From contig JADJUW010000001.1 of assembly GCA_016716835.1 (NCBI GenBank), positions 1-64,000 on the forward strand: a stretch of DNA of 64,000 bases, written 5' to 3'. Shown one piece after another: positions 11,369 through 19,499 of the stretch. The position numbers and the translations under genes are program-made. The notes under the pieces were generated by a model. It searched no databases. It was not told the origin of the DNA and worked only from the letters and a program-made list of their open reading frames with translations. The stretch comes from Myxococcales bacterium (GTDB taxonomy: Bacteria; Myxococcota_A; Polyangia; Haliangiales; Haliangiaceae). Each line of letters starts with the position of its first letter. Position 1 is the stretch's first letter.

Positions 11369-12892
11369 AGAGGCAACCGGTGTTTCGCTATTTGACCAGC
11401 TAGGCGAATCCGGTTTCCGTGCCTCGATCATTACGACGTATGCTTGCTACCTGCCGTTCTACGAGCAGGTCGTGCTTCGCCGGTTGGTCGCTGCAGGGTG
11501 CACGCACAATCTCGTCTTTGTGGATGCTGGTCGCCTAGGGGAGGTGCTGGCGGCTCCGGAGCAACGGCCTCGGCTGGCCGGCACGGCTTACACGTTGATT
11601 CCAGTTAAGTGCAGCGGCGCATTTCACCCCAAGCTTGTGCTCCAAATCGGGCCAAAGAAGGGGGCGTTGCTCGTAGGCAGCCACAACCTGACGCTTTCTG
11701 GGTTCGGGCTTAATGATGAGCTCACGAGCGTGTTTCGCGCGGAAGGGCCAAATCTTCGAGCGGGCGTGGCGCCGTTTCTGGGTGCACGGGACTTTATGCG
11801 CGCTTTCCTTCCCGCACAGGTGCCGGAGGTTGAGCACGCGTTTGAGGCGGTTTTCGCGGGGCACCATGGCTCAGCGCGCCCGCTCGTGATGGGAATCCAC
11901 CACGCGAACTCGTTACGTCGACAGGTGAGGCTGTGTCGCTTTGGGACCAGATTCGGAGCGCGGTGCCCGCCGGCGTGACAAGGGCGCTGGTGGTATCGCC
12001 CTTCTTTGATGGATCTCTCGAATTTTTGCAACGCCTCCTCGATGACGTGCGACCGGAGCGCCTAACCGTGGCCATCGATCCGTCATCTGTCGTGATTCCA
12101 CGCGACGCGTCTGCGCGCTTGCCAGGAGTGCGCTTCGTGAATATTGCAGGAAGATCTCTTGTGCCAACGACGCGAAGGCGTGAAGGCGCCTCGCGGTACA
12201 TGCACGCGAAGGCGTTGTGGTTCGAGTCGCCCCAAGGGGAACTCCTCGTGACGGGCAGTGCCAACGCGAGCGCGCCGGCGTTCTTGCTCAGCGCCGGGCG
12301 CCGCAATGCCGAGGCGGTAGTCATCGACGCGACGCCAGGAGTGGGCGCCGCCCTGGGGCTGAACGCCTTTTCCGATGCGCCAGAAATGTCATCTGGTGAA
12401 TGGGAAAATGTGGAAATCGTCGAGGCACCCGGTACGACGAAACGTGAAGTACGCACCGTACTGCTGGCGACACCTACTGAGCGTGGGTTCGTTCTTTCGG
12501 GACCCGTCCCCGAGGACGTCGTGCTAGTTGCCGCCGACCGCGAGAGCCGCGCGCTCGGTGCCGTTGTATTTGACGCTCGGACACCGGCGGCGTGCGTTCT
12601 CGTGCCTTCCGGAGCTGCCGAGCAGACTGTGTTCTTGTTCGGAGATAGTGCGATGGGGCGAATCATTGCGGTTGTCCACCGGCCGGCTGAGATCACCCGC
12701 CACGCGGCCACTGACAGCCGTAACGCGCTGAAGCAGGCGCTCGGGGCGCTAGAAGACGACCCATCTCAGATCTCAGCATTACTTCGGGTGACCGAAAAGG
12801 TGATCTTTGATGCACTTGACGGCGTTGTAAGCACGAACCCGGATGTGATGCGGGGCAGGGGTGAGCGCGATGATCAACTTCCAGCACGCTGA
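11361..12892 (+). CDS. phospholipase-D-like protein with two HxK/GSxN motifs, BREX-linked (frameshifted)
   Basis: About 510 residues. GTG at 11361 follows an AGGAG at 11351-11355 and overlaps the previous stop by 8 bp, so it is preferred over upstream in-frame starts. Two PLD half-sites are visible: HPKLVL about 20 residues before GSHNLTLSG (around residues 89-115), and MHAKALW before GSANASAPAF (around 280-305). Both lack the Asp of canonical HKD, as in many PLD nucleases. One base is missing near 11910; the bridged sequence reads HHANSLTSTGEAVSLWDQ. The overlap with both neighbours indicates one operon. PLD proteins in defence loci are often nucleases (DrmC of DISARM is one), but the partners here do not match DISARM. 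Confidence 0.8.
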
Positions 12893-13926
12893 GTTGTCGA
12901 CCCTTGCCATCGTAGCACAAGGCAGACCGACCGCCAGCAAGCGTCTTGCGCGGGGCGACTTGGCCTACCTGCTGGACGCGCTCATCAGTCGCCTCGGGGA
13001 CGGGCTTGCCCCATCGGGTTCTACGCGGCCAATTGAAGAAGAGATCGGTGCTGATCACGAGCACGGAGGTGAACTCGGAAACGCACATGGGGTAGCGATT
13101 GATTTAGGCGCAGTCGCGAAGGGATGTCGAAGCAAAACAAAGAAGCTCGTGAAGCGAATGCTTGCAAGGCTGGAGAAGGCGAACGCGCCAGGTGAAGCGC
13201 ACCGCGCGGTGGTTCAGCTCGCCGCTGTGGCGGGCGTGCTTAGGGCGCTCGCTCTACTCGAGCGGGGACCCGAGTGGCGCCGCGCGGGACATCGGCTTGT
13301 TGACTCGGGTGACCTGTATAAACTTGCAGATAGTGCAGCTATCGCGCTGCTGGCCCGCGGGGAGGGGCTTCTCGCCCAAGCGCAGCGGGAAGTTGGTTCT
13401 TCCTTTGAGGAGATGAGCTCGACCGTTGGGCTCGTCGCGACCTTAATGTACTTGTGCGGTATCGACGCGACAGCCCGACCGCCGCAGGGGGAACGCGGTG
13501 ATGAGCCGCTAGATGCGCGCGACCACTGGGAAAAGGTTCAAGCGTTCGTCACGCTTGCGCCTGCGCTGGCGCTCGATCTAGATGCCCAGACTATCTTGGC
13601 ACAGAGCCTTGAGCGGTTCGTTGCGCATGGCAGTTGGCTTTTCGAGCATCTTGCGATCGCCGCGGCGCTCGCGACGCTCGAGACCGCGGCGCCTCAGAAC
13701 GCGGATGAAAATCGGTGGCCTGAGCAAGGCGACTTGGTCGTGGTTCCGGCGAGCTTTATCCCGCGGCTTAGGGTAATCCTTGATGTCCTGCCGGGCGCCT
13801 GATGGACCGAAGGTCGTCGTCGCAGACTGTTTGAATGAAACTGGGGAGCGCGTGTTCGTCGCGCGCCGCGTCGTCACTATTTCGATGGGCGATCTTGTTG
13901 GAGCAAAGAGCGTCTTGGGCCGGTGA
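12861..13926 (+). CDS. unrecognised ~355-residue protein, third gene of accessory module (frameshifted at 3' end)
   Basis: The GTG at 12861 (or ATG at 12870) overlaps the end of the PLD gene by about 30 bp. The continuous frame stops at 13802 (...DVLPGA), but the shifted frame from about 13800 gives PDGPKVVVADCLNETGERVF and continues to TGA at 13924-13926, an end that looks like natural protein. Composition is acidic and helical, and no transmembrane segment or known motif is seen. The dispersed repeat begins right at this stop codon. Function unknown; operon structure suggests it works with the PLD-like protein. Confidence 0.7.
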
Positions 13927-14162
13927 GGGCGCTCCCCGCGTGAGCTGCCCGGCGGGCGCGCGAGGCGGTGGCCGCCGAGCGCGGTTTGAGCGCGGCGATG
14001 GTGGGGCGGCGGTGGGCACGATGGGCGCGCCGCGCCGCGCGAAAACGGAGCGAGCCCGCGCGGCGACGCCTTGGGCGCCGCGCGAGAAGGCGAGCGAACC
14101 CCAGAGGGGAGCGACGGTGAGCGGCGCCGCGCTGCGCGCGGCGCGGCGAACCGGCACGCCCA
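13922..14162 (+). repeat. dispersed GC-rich repeat, copy A (~241 bp)
   Basis: Matches copy B at 17211-17424 over nearly its whole length in the same orientation, including gtgagctgcccggcgggcgc, a block with gcgcggtttgagcgcggcga, and the right end gcgaaccggcacgccca. Copy A has about 30 extra bases in the middle (around 14056-14090). It contains short GC-rich inverted segments. Long open frames across it on both strands are composition artefacts. It starts at the stop codon of the BREX-linked module and ends about 47 bp before the next gene. No transposase is present, so it may be a non-autonomous or structural repeat. Confidence 0.75.
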
Positions 14163-14209
14163 AGCAACGTCGCCGGTGCTGTCAGCGCGCGATGCTACCG
14201 TGGTGATGA

Positions 14210-15945
14210 ATGTCTGCAACGAAAAGGGGTTATATGGCGGCGAGCACGTGGGTATCGGCAGGTTTGGCAATGTTCCTGGTGGCGGGTTGTGGCAAGTCCT
14301 CAGGTCTTACGACCGACGACTTGCCGTTTAGCTCGGCGACGCGGGTGCGCCCCGAGGCGGCGGGCGCGCACTGCGAGGCGGGCGGGCAGGCGATCGAAAC
14401 CGGCCTCGACAGCAATCGCAATGGAGCGCCCGACACAAGGACGGCGAGGTAGACGAGACGTCGTACGTTTGCACGCCGGTCGCGGCGCCCAATACGCCGG
14501 CGCTGGTGCGCATCGACGCGGTGGAGGCCGGGGACGACTGCGCGCACGGCGGGTATCGCGTCAACGCCGGGGTGGATGCCAACGCCAACGGCGTGCTCGA
14601 CGACGTCGAGATCAGCGAGACGGCGTTGGCCTGCGCGAGCGCCGACGGGCAGCCTGGGGCGCCGGGGAGCGATGGCAGCAATGGCAACAACGGCGCCAAT
14701 GGCACCAGCGCGGTGCTGGGCAGCGAGCCGATTGCGCCCGGCGCGGAATGCGTCAACGGCGGCACGCGCATGAATGCGGGGCTGGATCTTAATGGCAACG
14801 GCGTGCTCGACGCGGCGGAGATTTCGGCGAGTGTTGCGGTGTGTAGCACGGCGGTGAAGAAGTACGTTTTGGACGCGGAGGTGCCGCTGCCGGTGGGGTT
14901 TCCGACGGCCGATTTGACGGTGTATGCGAATGGCGCCGCGGCGAGCGATACGGATGGCGATGGCTACCCGGACGTCGCGGGTGAGGGCGATGTGTTGGCG
15001 ATTTACGCGTCGCAGGTGAACGACAAGCGGCTGTTGTTCATGGAGCGCGTTGCGGGGCAGTGGGTGGAGATTAACCAAATCGCGGCGCCTGCCGGGCTTG
15101 GCTATCAGCTGACGGTGATCGGGTTTGAAAACCGCATGATGGTGATCGGCGGATTGGCGAGCCAGAACGCGGCGTATCGCAGCTATGTGATTGAGCGCGT
15201 CAATGGCGTCTATGAGGTGACGGATGCGATTGCGACCAGCGGCAGCCCATCTGGCGCCAATGTCTTCGCGTTGCGGTTTGATGGCGAGCACGTTCTGGCG
15301 ACGGACATCGGGGCAAATTTTTCGATGGCACTCGCGCGCAAGCTGCCGGGCGTGGCCTTGCCGGTGGCGACGCCCGTGCTGTTGCCGCCGGGGCATACGG
15401 TGACGCATTTTGCGGTGGCGATGGGGCGCGGTTTACTAGCCATCCCGGCGCAGGTTGCCGGCGTCCACGGGCTTAGTGTTTTCACGCTTACCGCCGGCTC
15501 GCAGGCGTTTGTTGGGCGCGTGCCTACGCTGCTTGACATTAATGGCTATCCGCGTCAGGTCACGGCTGATGCGCTTGGCGATGCAGATCTTACAATTCAG
15601 TATCACGCCTCAGGATTCAACCTCACGGCGACGTCCCAGGTCTGGCGAGTGGGCCAAGGTGGAACCATTGCGCTTGCACAAAGCTTGACCGGCGGCGCGT
15701 ACATCAGCGCGCCGGTGTTGGCACGCGGTGCCACGCGCACGATCGCGCGCGGCGCGGATCCGTCGCTTGGCTATTTTCCTGCGGTCTACAACCTGGTCGA
15801 CGGGCTTTGGCACCATGTCCAAGTCCTCACCGACTACGCGGGCACCGGCGACTTCCTCAGCAGCGCGGCCATGCTGGCCGGTGGCGACGAGCTTTACGTC
15901 ACGGCGTCGAGCCCGTCGGTGTTGCGGCTTTATCGTTGGGAATGA
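14210..15945 (+). CDS. lipoprotein with DUF7151-like Cys/Gly/Asp repeats and a short collagen-like linker (frameshifted)
   Basis: The start MSATKRGY precedes a hydrophobic core and lipobox LVAGC, so an outer-membrane or surface lipoprotein is expected. The first frame stops at 14452; a one-base shift near 14437 joins it to the frame ending at 15945 (DKDGEVDETSYVC). Three modules of the type C-x-x-GG...G-x-D-x-N-x-NG-x-LD-x-x-E...C resemble DUF7151, common in myxobacteria. Between the last two lie seven Gly-X-Y triplets (GQPGAPGSDGSNGNNGANG). The remaining ~330 residues look beta-rich, propeller-like. A rho-independent terminator is about 190 bp downstream. Role unknown, probably surface. Confidence 0.75.
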
Positions 15946-15965
15946 CGTAGAGAAAAGGCGTGCGT

Positions 15966-15996
15966 GCGCGCGCGGCGCGGCGAACCGGCACGCCCA
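15966..15996 (+). repeat. right-end fragment of the dispersed repeat
   Basis: A short stretch ending in cggcgaaccggcacgccca reproduces the right end of copies A and B, in the same orientation, with no trace of the rest. It lies 20 bp after the lipoprotein stop. It supports the idea that this end is a defined element boundary. Confidence 0.55.
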
Positions 15997-16132
15997 GGAA
16001 ACCAAAGACCATATGGTCCCCGGTCGTCCTGGCGAGTTAGCGGCCCACGTAGCGCGCCTATCTTCACCCTTGACGATGACGTCGGAAACGGGCACATTTT
16101 AAGACAGGACTGGGTTTGCTCGGTCGGCATTG

Positions 16133-16164
16133 TGCCTCGGGATTGCTCGAGGCATTTTGTTTTT
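16133..16164 (+). terminator. rho-independent terminator
   Basis: Perfect 7-bp stem TGCCTCG/CGAGGCA (16133-16139 and 16148-16154) with an 8-nt loop, followed on the + strand by TTTTGTTTTT. It would end transcription from the lipoprotein gene before it runs into the convergent DUF3800 gene. Confidence 0.8.
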
Positions 16165-16183
16165 CGGCGGTGCCGAGAGGGTG

Positions 16184-16936
16184 TTAAGGGAAACGCTTGA
16201 GGCCCCAGCCTTCGAGGCTGCCCGTCGGTCCACGCCAAAATTTGCTTTGGATGAGGTCAAAGGCTCGGTTGGGCTGGCTGGGGCGCATGCAATGCAGCCC
16301 AATGGGGCGAGCTATCAGGTCGGCAAGTTGAAGCCCGGCGTGGTTGGCCTTTTTGGGGGCAAATAAGGGCGTGTAGCCACGACTGCCAAGCAGCGTCGAG
16401 GTGTCGCAGGCGCGCCGAAACGCGAGCTCAAGCTCGGCATCTTCGTTTTTTCCGCGGCTCTCGAAGACGACATGAACCTCGCCCTCATCGCCGAGGTCAT
16501 CGAGATGCAGTGCGAGCCGTTCGAGGCCAAAGGTGACGGCGAGATGGTACGGGTTTTCGGGGTGAGCGTATGTTTTTGAGAGCCGACCTTTGTCGATAGC
16601 GGCGGCAATTAGGGTGAATGGGGCGTCCTCGACGAGCTCGTTGAGTCGCTGCATGAAGCTGGCGCGCACCGTGGGATTGCGCAGCATCTCAAAGGGTGGT
16701 CGCTGCTTGCGGATTTCTCGCTCATGCATCACGACGGCGTCGTGGCCGAAGAAGTCGAACTTGAACTTGGTCAGCGCGCGGACGGCGGTCGTGGCGTAGG
16801 CCGTCTTCTCAAAGATGCATAGCGCCAAGACAAACACCGGAAATTCAGGTGAGACGGGGCCGTGGTCACCGGCCTCGTCGACATAGACGATGTACCGTGA
16901 ACGCTGAGGCCAAGTAGGTGGTAAGCCGGACGGCAC
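16184..16936 (-). CDS. DUF3800 domain protein
   Basis: About 250 residues if started at GTG 16936. The frame stays open much further upstream, but that part runs through the repeat and has no coding look. The family signature YIVYVDEAGDHG is at the N-terminus, with later HEREIRK and a C-terminal NHAGLQLADLIARPIG. DUF3800 proteins have an RNase-H-like fold with acidic residues and often occur with phage or defence genes; activity is not established here. The gene lies alone between two repeat copies and convergent to the lipoprotein terminator, which suggests a small mobile or accessory cargo. Confidence 0.75.
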   Translation of the reverse strand: MPSGLPPTWPQRSRYIVYVDEAGDHGPVSPEFPVFVLALCIFEKTAYATTAVRALTKFKFDFFGHDAVVMHEREIRKQRPPFEMLRNPTVRASFMQRLNELVEDAPFTLIAAAIDKGRLSKTYAHPENPYHLAVTFGLERLALHLDDLGDEGEVHVVFESRGKNEDAELELAFRRACDTSTLLGSRGYTPLFAPKKANHAGLQLADLIARPIGLHCMRPSQPNRAFDLIQSKFWRGPTGSLEGWGLKRFP

Positions 16937-17210
16937 TGTACTTGGTAATACGCAGCGGCCGGGCGATTTCTCGCGCGAAGGGATGGTCGAGGCTAAACGT
17001 CGTGCGACCACGCTCGCCTCGAGGGCGCGGTGCACCAGTTGTTGCGTGCGGTGGGTGCCGTAGCGCTTGGCCATGTCGGCTTGGTGTTGTAGACCAGCGG
17101 CGGCGCGAGGGCGGCGGTGGTGCCGAGGCCTAAGGCATTCCAGCGCGCCGGGCCGGGGAACACGAACGGCGCGCCGCCCCAAACGCCGCGCATCACGGCC
17201 TCGTCGCTTG
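16937..17210. other. gap between DUF3800 gene and repeat copy B
   Basis: No confident gene. On the - strand short protein-like stretches occur in different frames, such as MAKRYGTHRTQQLVHRALEA from 17074 and REIARPLRITKYSAVRLTTY nearer the DUF3800 start, which could be pieces of one frame-broken small gene. I do not recognise it, and it may be chance in GC-rich sequence. Confidence 0.3.
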
Positions 17211-17424
17211 GGTGAGCGCGGGCGCTCCCGCGTGAGCTGCCCGGCGGGCGCGCGAGGCGGCGGCCGCCGAGCGCGGTTTGAGCGCGGCGATGGTGGGCGG
17301 CGGTAGGCACGGTGGGCGCGCCGCGCCGCGCGAGAACGGAGCGAGCAAAGCGAGCGAACCCCACATTGCAGCGACGGTGAGCGGCGCCGCGCGCGCAGCG
17401 CGGCGCCGCGAACCGGCACGCCCA
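17211..17424 (+). repeat. dispersed GC-rich repeat, copy B (~214 bp)
   Basis: Second long copy, same orientation as copy A, collinear from ggtgagcgcgggcgctcccg to the right end gcgaaccggcacgccca, with a shorter centre (gagcaaagcgagcgaacccc). Copies A and B flank the lipoprotein and the DUF3800 gene, so recombination between them would delete about 3.3 kb. Confidence 0.75.
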
Positions 17425-17560
17425 GAACAAAACCGGCGAGAACGTTGCGCGGCGCGGCGTATATCGTCTCGCGGCATGAGCGCCGACACGGCGGGCGGCA
17501 CGGCCATGCGTAGGCCCGGCGTAGGTGGCGGTGGGTTTGCCGATTTGGCCGTGACGTTGT

Positions 17561-17577
17561 TATCAAATAAATTGATA
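17561..17577. promoter_or_regulatory. AT-rich palindrome, probable operator of the HTH/nucleotidyltransferase pair
   Basis: Perfect inverted repeat TATCAA-ATAAA-TTGATA in an abrupt AT-rich patch (about 17555-17605) inside GC-rich DNA, 27 bp before the HTH gene. The patch also has TATAAAAT. The position suits an autoregulated promoter bound by the HTH protein. Confidence 0.55.
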
Positions 17578-17604
17578 GTTATAAAATATCAAAAATAGTA
17601 ATAT

Positions 17605-18405
17605 ATGGCGATGTTGACGTATCTCGTGAAATCCAAGGCCAGACGCCGCCTCCTGTTGTTGCTATGGGGCGAGGCGCGCCACGCCGCGGGCATGCCGCAA
17701 CGTGGCAGCGTGACCGAGCTGGCGGACGCCGTCGGCATCAGCTTTGGCTCGGCCCACAAGGAGCTCGCCGAGATGAAGCGGCTGCAGCTCGTGACCGCGG
17801 GCCAGGTTGATGGCAAGGAGGTGTTTGCCGCGAACCACGCGCACCCGCATGCGGCGGTGTTGCGCGCGTTGGTGGCCACGTCGCATGCGCCCGCGGTCGC
17901 CGCCACGTCACGGGCTGATGAGGCCTTGTTGCAGGCGCTGCGCCGGCTTGGCGCCCCGCTGGCGAAGGCAGGCGCGGTGAAACCCAAGGCGGTTGCCGCG
18001 AAGCCTGGGCCGCAACCTCAACCCTTGCTGCCCTTGCTCGCGCGCAGCCTCGAGCTTGCGCGCCGACGCCCTGATGTTGCCAAGGCCTTGCCGGTGCTGT
18101 TCTCGCGGCGCAGCCATGAGTTCACCCACGTCGGCCTGCGCGCGCTCAAGCTCGCCGCCGACAAAAAGCACGCGCTTGGCTTTCTCCTCGAGCTGGCGGG
18201 CGAGGTGGCCGGCGACCAACGGCTCGCGACGTTGGCGGAGGCGCTCGTTGATCACCGCGTGCATCGGCTGCAGCCATTTTTTATTGGCGCGGTCAGCCGG
18301 CGCGCCGCCAAGCCCGGCTTTGCCTTGGCAAAAAAATGGGGGTTTTCCATGGAGCTGGACGCCGCCGCCTTTCGCGACTTGTATCGCAAGGTGGCCCGGC
18401 CATGA
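17605..18405 (+). CDS. winged-helix regulator/antitoxin-like protein paired with a nucleotidyltransferase
   Basis: 266 residues. Residues 1-65 form a winged helix-turn-helix (RGSVTELADAVGISFGSAHK then LAEMKRLQLV), like ArsR/MarR-type DNA-binding domains. The rest is Ala/Leu-rich and helical with the tail KWGFSMELDAAAFRDLYRKV. ATG 17605 or 17611 is possible; no strong Shine-Dalgarno is seen. The stop overlaps the next ATG (ATGA), so the two proteins are translated together. HTH protein upstream of a DUF6036/AbiEii-type nucleotidyltransferase is a known toxin-antitoxin-like arrangement; the antitoxin role is inferred. Confidence 0.7.
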   Translation: MAMLTYLVKSKARRRLLLLLWGEARHAAGMPQRGSVTELADAVGISFGSAHKELAEMKRLQLVTAGQVDGKEVFAANHAHPHAAVLRALVATSHAPAVAATSRADEALLQALRRLGAPLAKAGAVKPKAVAAKPGPQPQPLLPLLARSLELARRRPDVAKALPVLFSRRSHEFTHVGLRALKLAADKKHALGFLLELAGEVAGDQRLATLAEALVDHRVHRLQPFFIGAVSRRAAKPGFALAKKWGFSMELDAAAFRDLYRKVARP

Positions 18406-18980
18406 GCCCGCTGCCACGGTTTGGCTACGACGAGTTGCAACGGTTTTTGCGTCAGCTCGATGCGGCCTTGACCGCGGAAGCGAAAGTCGTGCTCATCGGT
18501 GGCGCCTCGGCGGCGCTGGCCTACCACGTCACGGCGGTTACGCGCGATGTCGACGCCTACGGCACGTTGCCGGCGGCGGTGCGCCGTGCCATCGATCGGG
18601 TCAATGCGGCGCGCGAGGTGCCTATCCCCGTGTCGTCGACGCCGATTGCGGAGGTGCCGTACAACTATGAGGCGCGGCTGGTGCAAATCTTGCCGAGCGA
18701 GCTTATCCGCTTACGCGTGTACGTGCTCGAGCGCCACGATCTAGTACTAAGCAAGGTCGTGCGGTGGGACGAAGGCGATGAACGCCACGTCCAGGAAATG
18801 CACGCCATTAGCCCGCTCTCCTACGACGTGTTGACCAAGCGCTTCGCGTTGGAGATGAAGCAGGCGATGGGCAACCCCGTGACCATCCGGGCACACCTGC
18901 TAGAACTCGTGCGCGAGCTGTTTGGCGAGCTAGCCGAGGTGAGGGCTAGCAAGCGGATAGGGCCGCGATGGAGCGAGTGA
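18402..18980 (+). CDS. nucleotidyltransferase-like protein (DUF6036/AbiEii type), probable toxin partner
   Basis: 192 residues. The nucleotidyltransferase core is visible near residue 30: VVLIGGASAALAYH followed by TRDVDAYG, i.e. GG...x-D-x-D. A later LVLSKVVRWDEGDERHVQEM matches the helical part of DUF6036/MNT-type proteins. The start is ATG 18402, overlapping the HTH stop. Such enzymes in AbiE/MenT-like systems modify tRNA or other targets; the substrate here cannot be told. Probably a type IV-like or abortive-infection pair with the upstream gene. Confidence 0.72.
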   Translation: MSPLPRFGYDELQRFLRQLDAALTAEAKVVLIGGASAALAYHVTAVTRDVDAYGTLPAAVRRAIDRVNAAREVPIPVSSTPIAEVPYNYEARLVQILPSELIRLRVYVLERHDLVLSKVVRWDEGDERHVQEMHAISPLSYDVLTKRFALEMKQAMGNPVTIRAHLLELVRELFGELAEVRASKRIGPRWSE

Positions 18981-19004
18981 GGGCGAGCGGATGCCGTGAA
19001 ACGA

Positions 19005-19244
19005 TCACTTGGCTTTAAGGATGCGGGCTTTCACGTTAGGCCACGCTGCGAAGGCGGTTGGAACGACGCCCTGTTCGCGGCGGGTGAGTTCGGTTTGCTG
19101 CCACGCTGGCACCGCCACGTCACCCTCCAAGGAATCCCAGATTTCACCGAGCAGCTCGAGCTTTTCATCGGCCGGCAAACTCTCGATGGCGTTGGTCAAG
19201 GCAGCGCGGGTCACGTCGGCAAGGATAGCACCCGTGGGCGGCAT
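19005..19244 (-). CDS. orphan addiction-module protein, TIGR02574 family
   Basis: 79 residues. AIESLPADEKLELLGEIWDS near the middle and the C-terminal WPNVKARILKA are the hallmark of the TIGR02574 'putative addiction module component' family, normally the antitoxin of a RelE/ParE-like toxin. No toxin gene follows on the - strand: the next DNA is the 3' end of the convergent nucleotidyltransferase. It is either an orphan or acts on a toxin elsewhere. Confidence 0.7.
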   Translation of the reverse strand: MPPTGAILADVTRAALTNAIESLPADEKLELLGEIWDSLEGDVAVPAWQQTELTRREQGVVPTAFAAWPNVKARILKAK

Positions 19245-19430
19245 GCTAAAAAACTAGTCGCGGGGCGCCCACGGCGAGCGGCAGCAAGGCTGCGCGCGCC
19301 GGGGGCTGGCAGGCTGGGAAGGCCGTCAGAGTGGGGCCAAGGCGTGCGTATGAGGTAAGGCTGTTCTCAAGGCTACGACGCGGCTCTGAGAAGGTTATGT
19401 TCTAATTATTGCGTATTAGTATGCTATTTA

Positions 19431-19459
19431 ATGTATAGAAAATAGAAAAATCTATACAT
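19431..19459. promoter_or_regulatory. perfect 9-bp inverted repeat upstream of fic
   Basis: ATGTATAGA (19431-19439) and TCTATACAT (19451-19459), 11-bp spacer, in a ~120-bp AT-rich patch ending 40 bp before the Fic start. Partial TCTAT/ATAGA copies lie nearby (tctatctatg at 19493). The Fic protein has a C-terminal winged helix, so autoregulation at this site is likely. Confidence 0.6.
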
Positions 19460-19499
19460 ATATCGGCCGACATGATAAGAAAATAGGCTAAGTCTATCT

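Noticed and set aside
11361..12892. Assignment of the PLD gene to a DISARM system
   Set aside because: DrmC is a PLD protein, but no DrmA/DrmB-type helicase-DUF1998 pair or DISARM methylase is next to it; the neighbours are BREX type 2 genes.
13578..14270. - strand frame over repeat copy A
   Set aside because: Composition-driven; Arg/Ala/Pro-rich and matching the frame over copy B only because the DNA is repeated.
16184..17566. Full 460-codon version of the DUF3800 gene
   Set aside because: The N-terminal 210 codons run through the dispersed repeat and show no protein-like character; the family domain begins right after GTG 16936.
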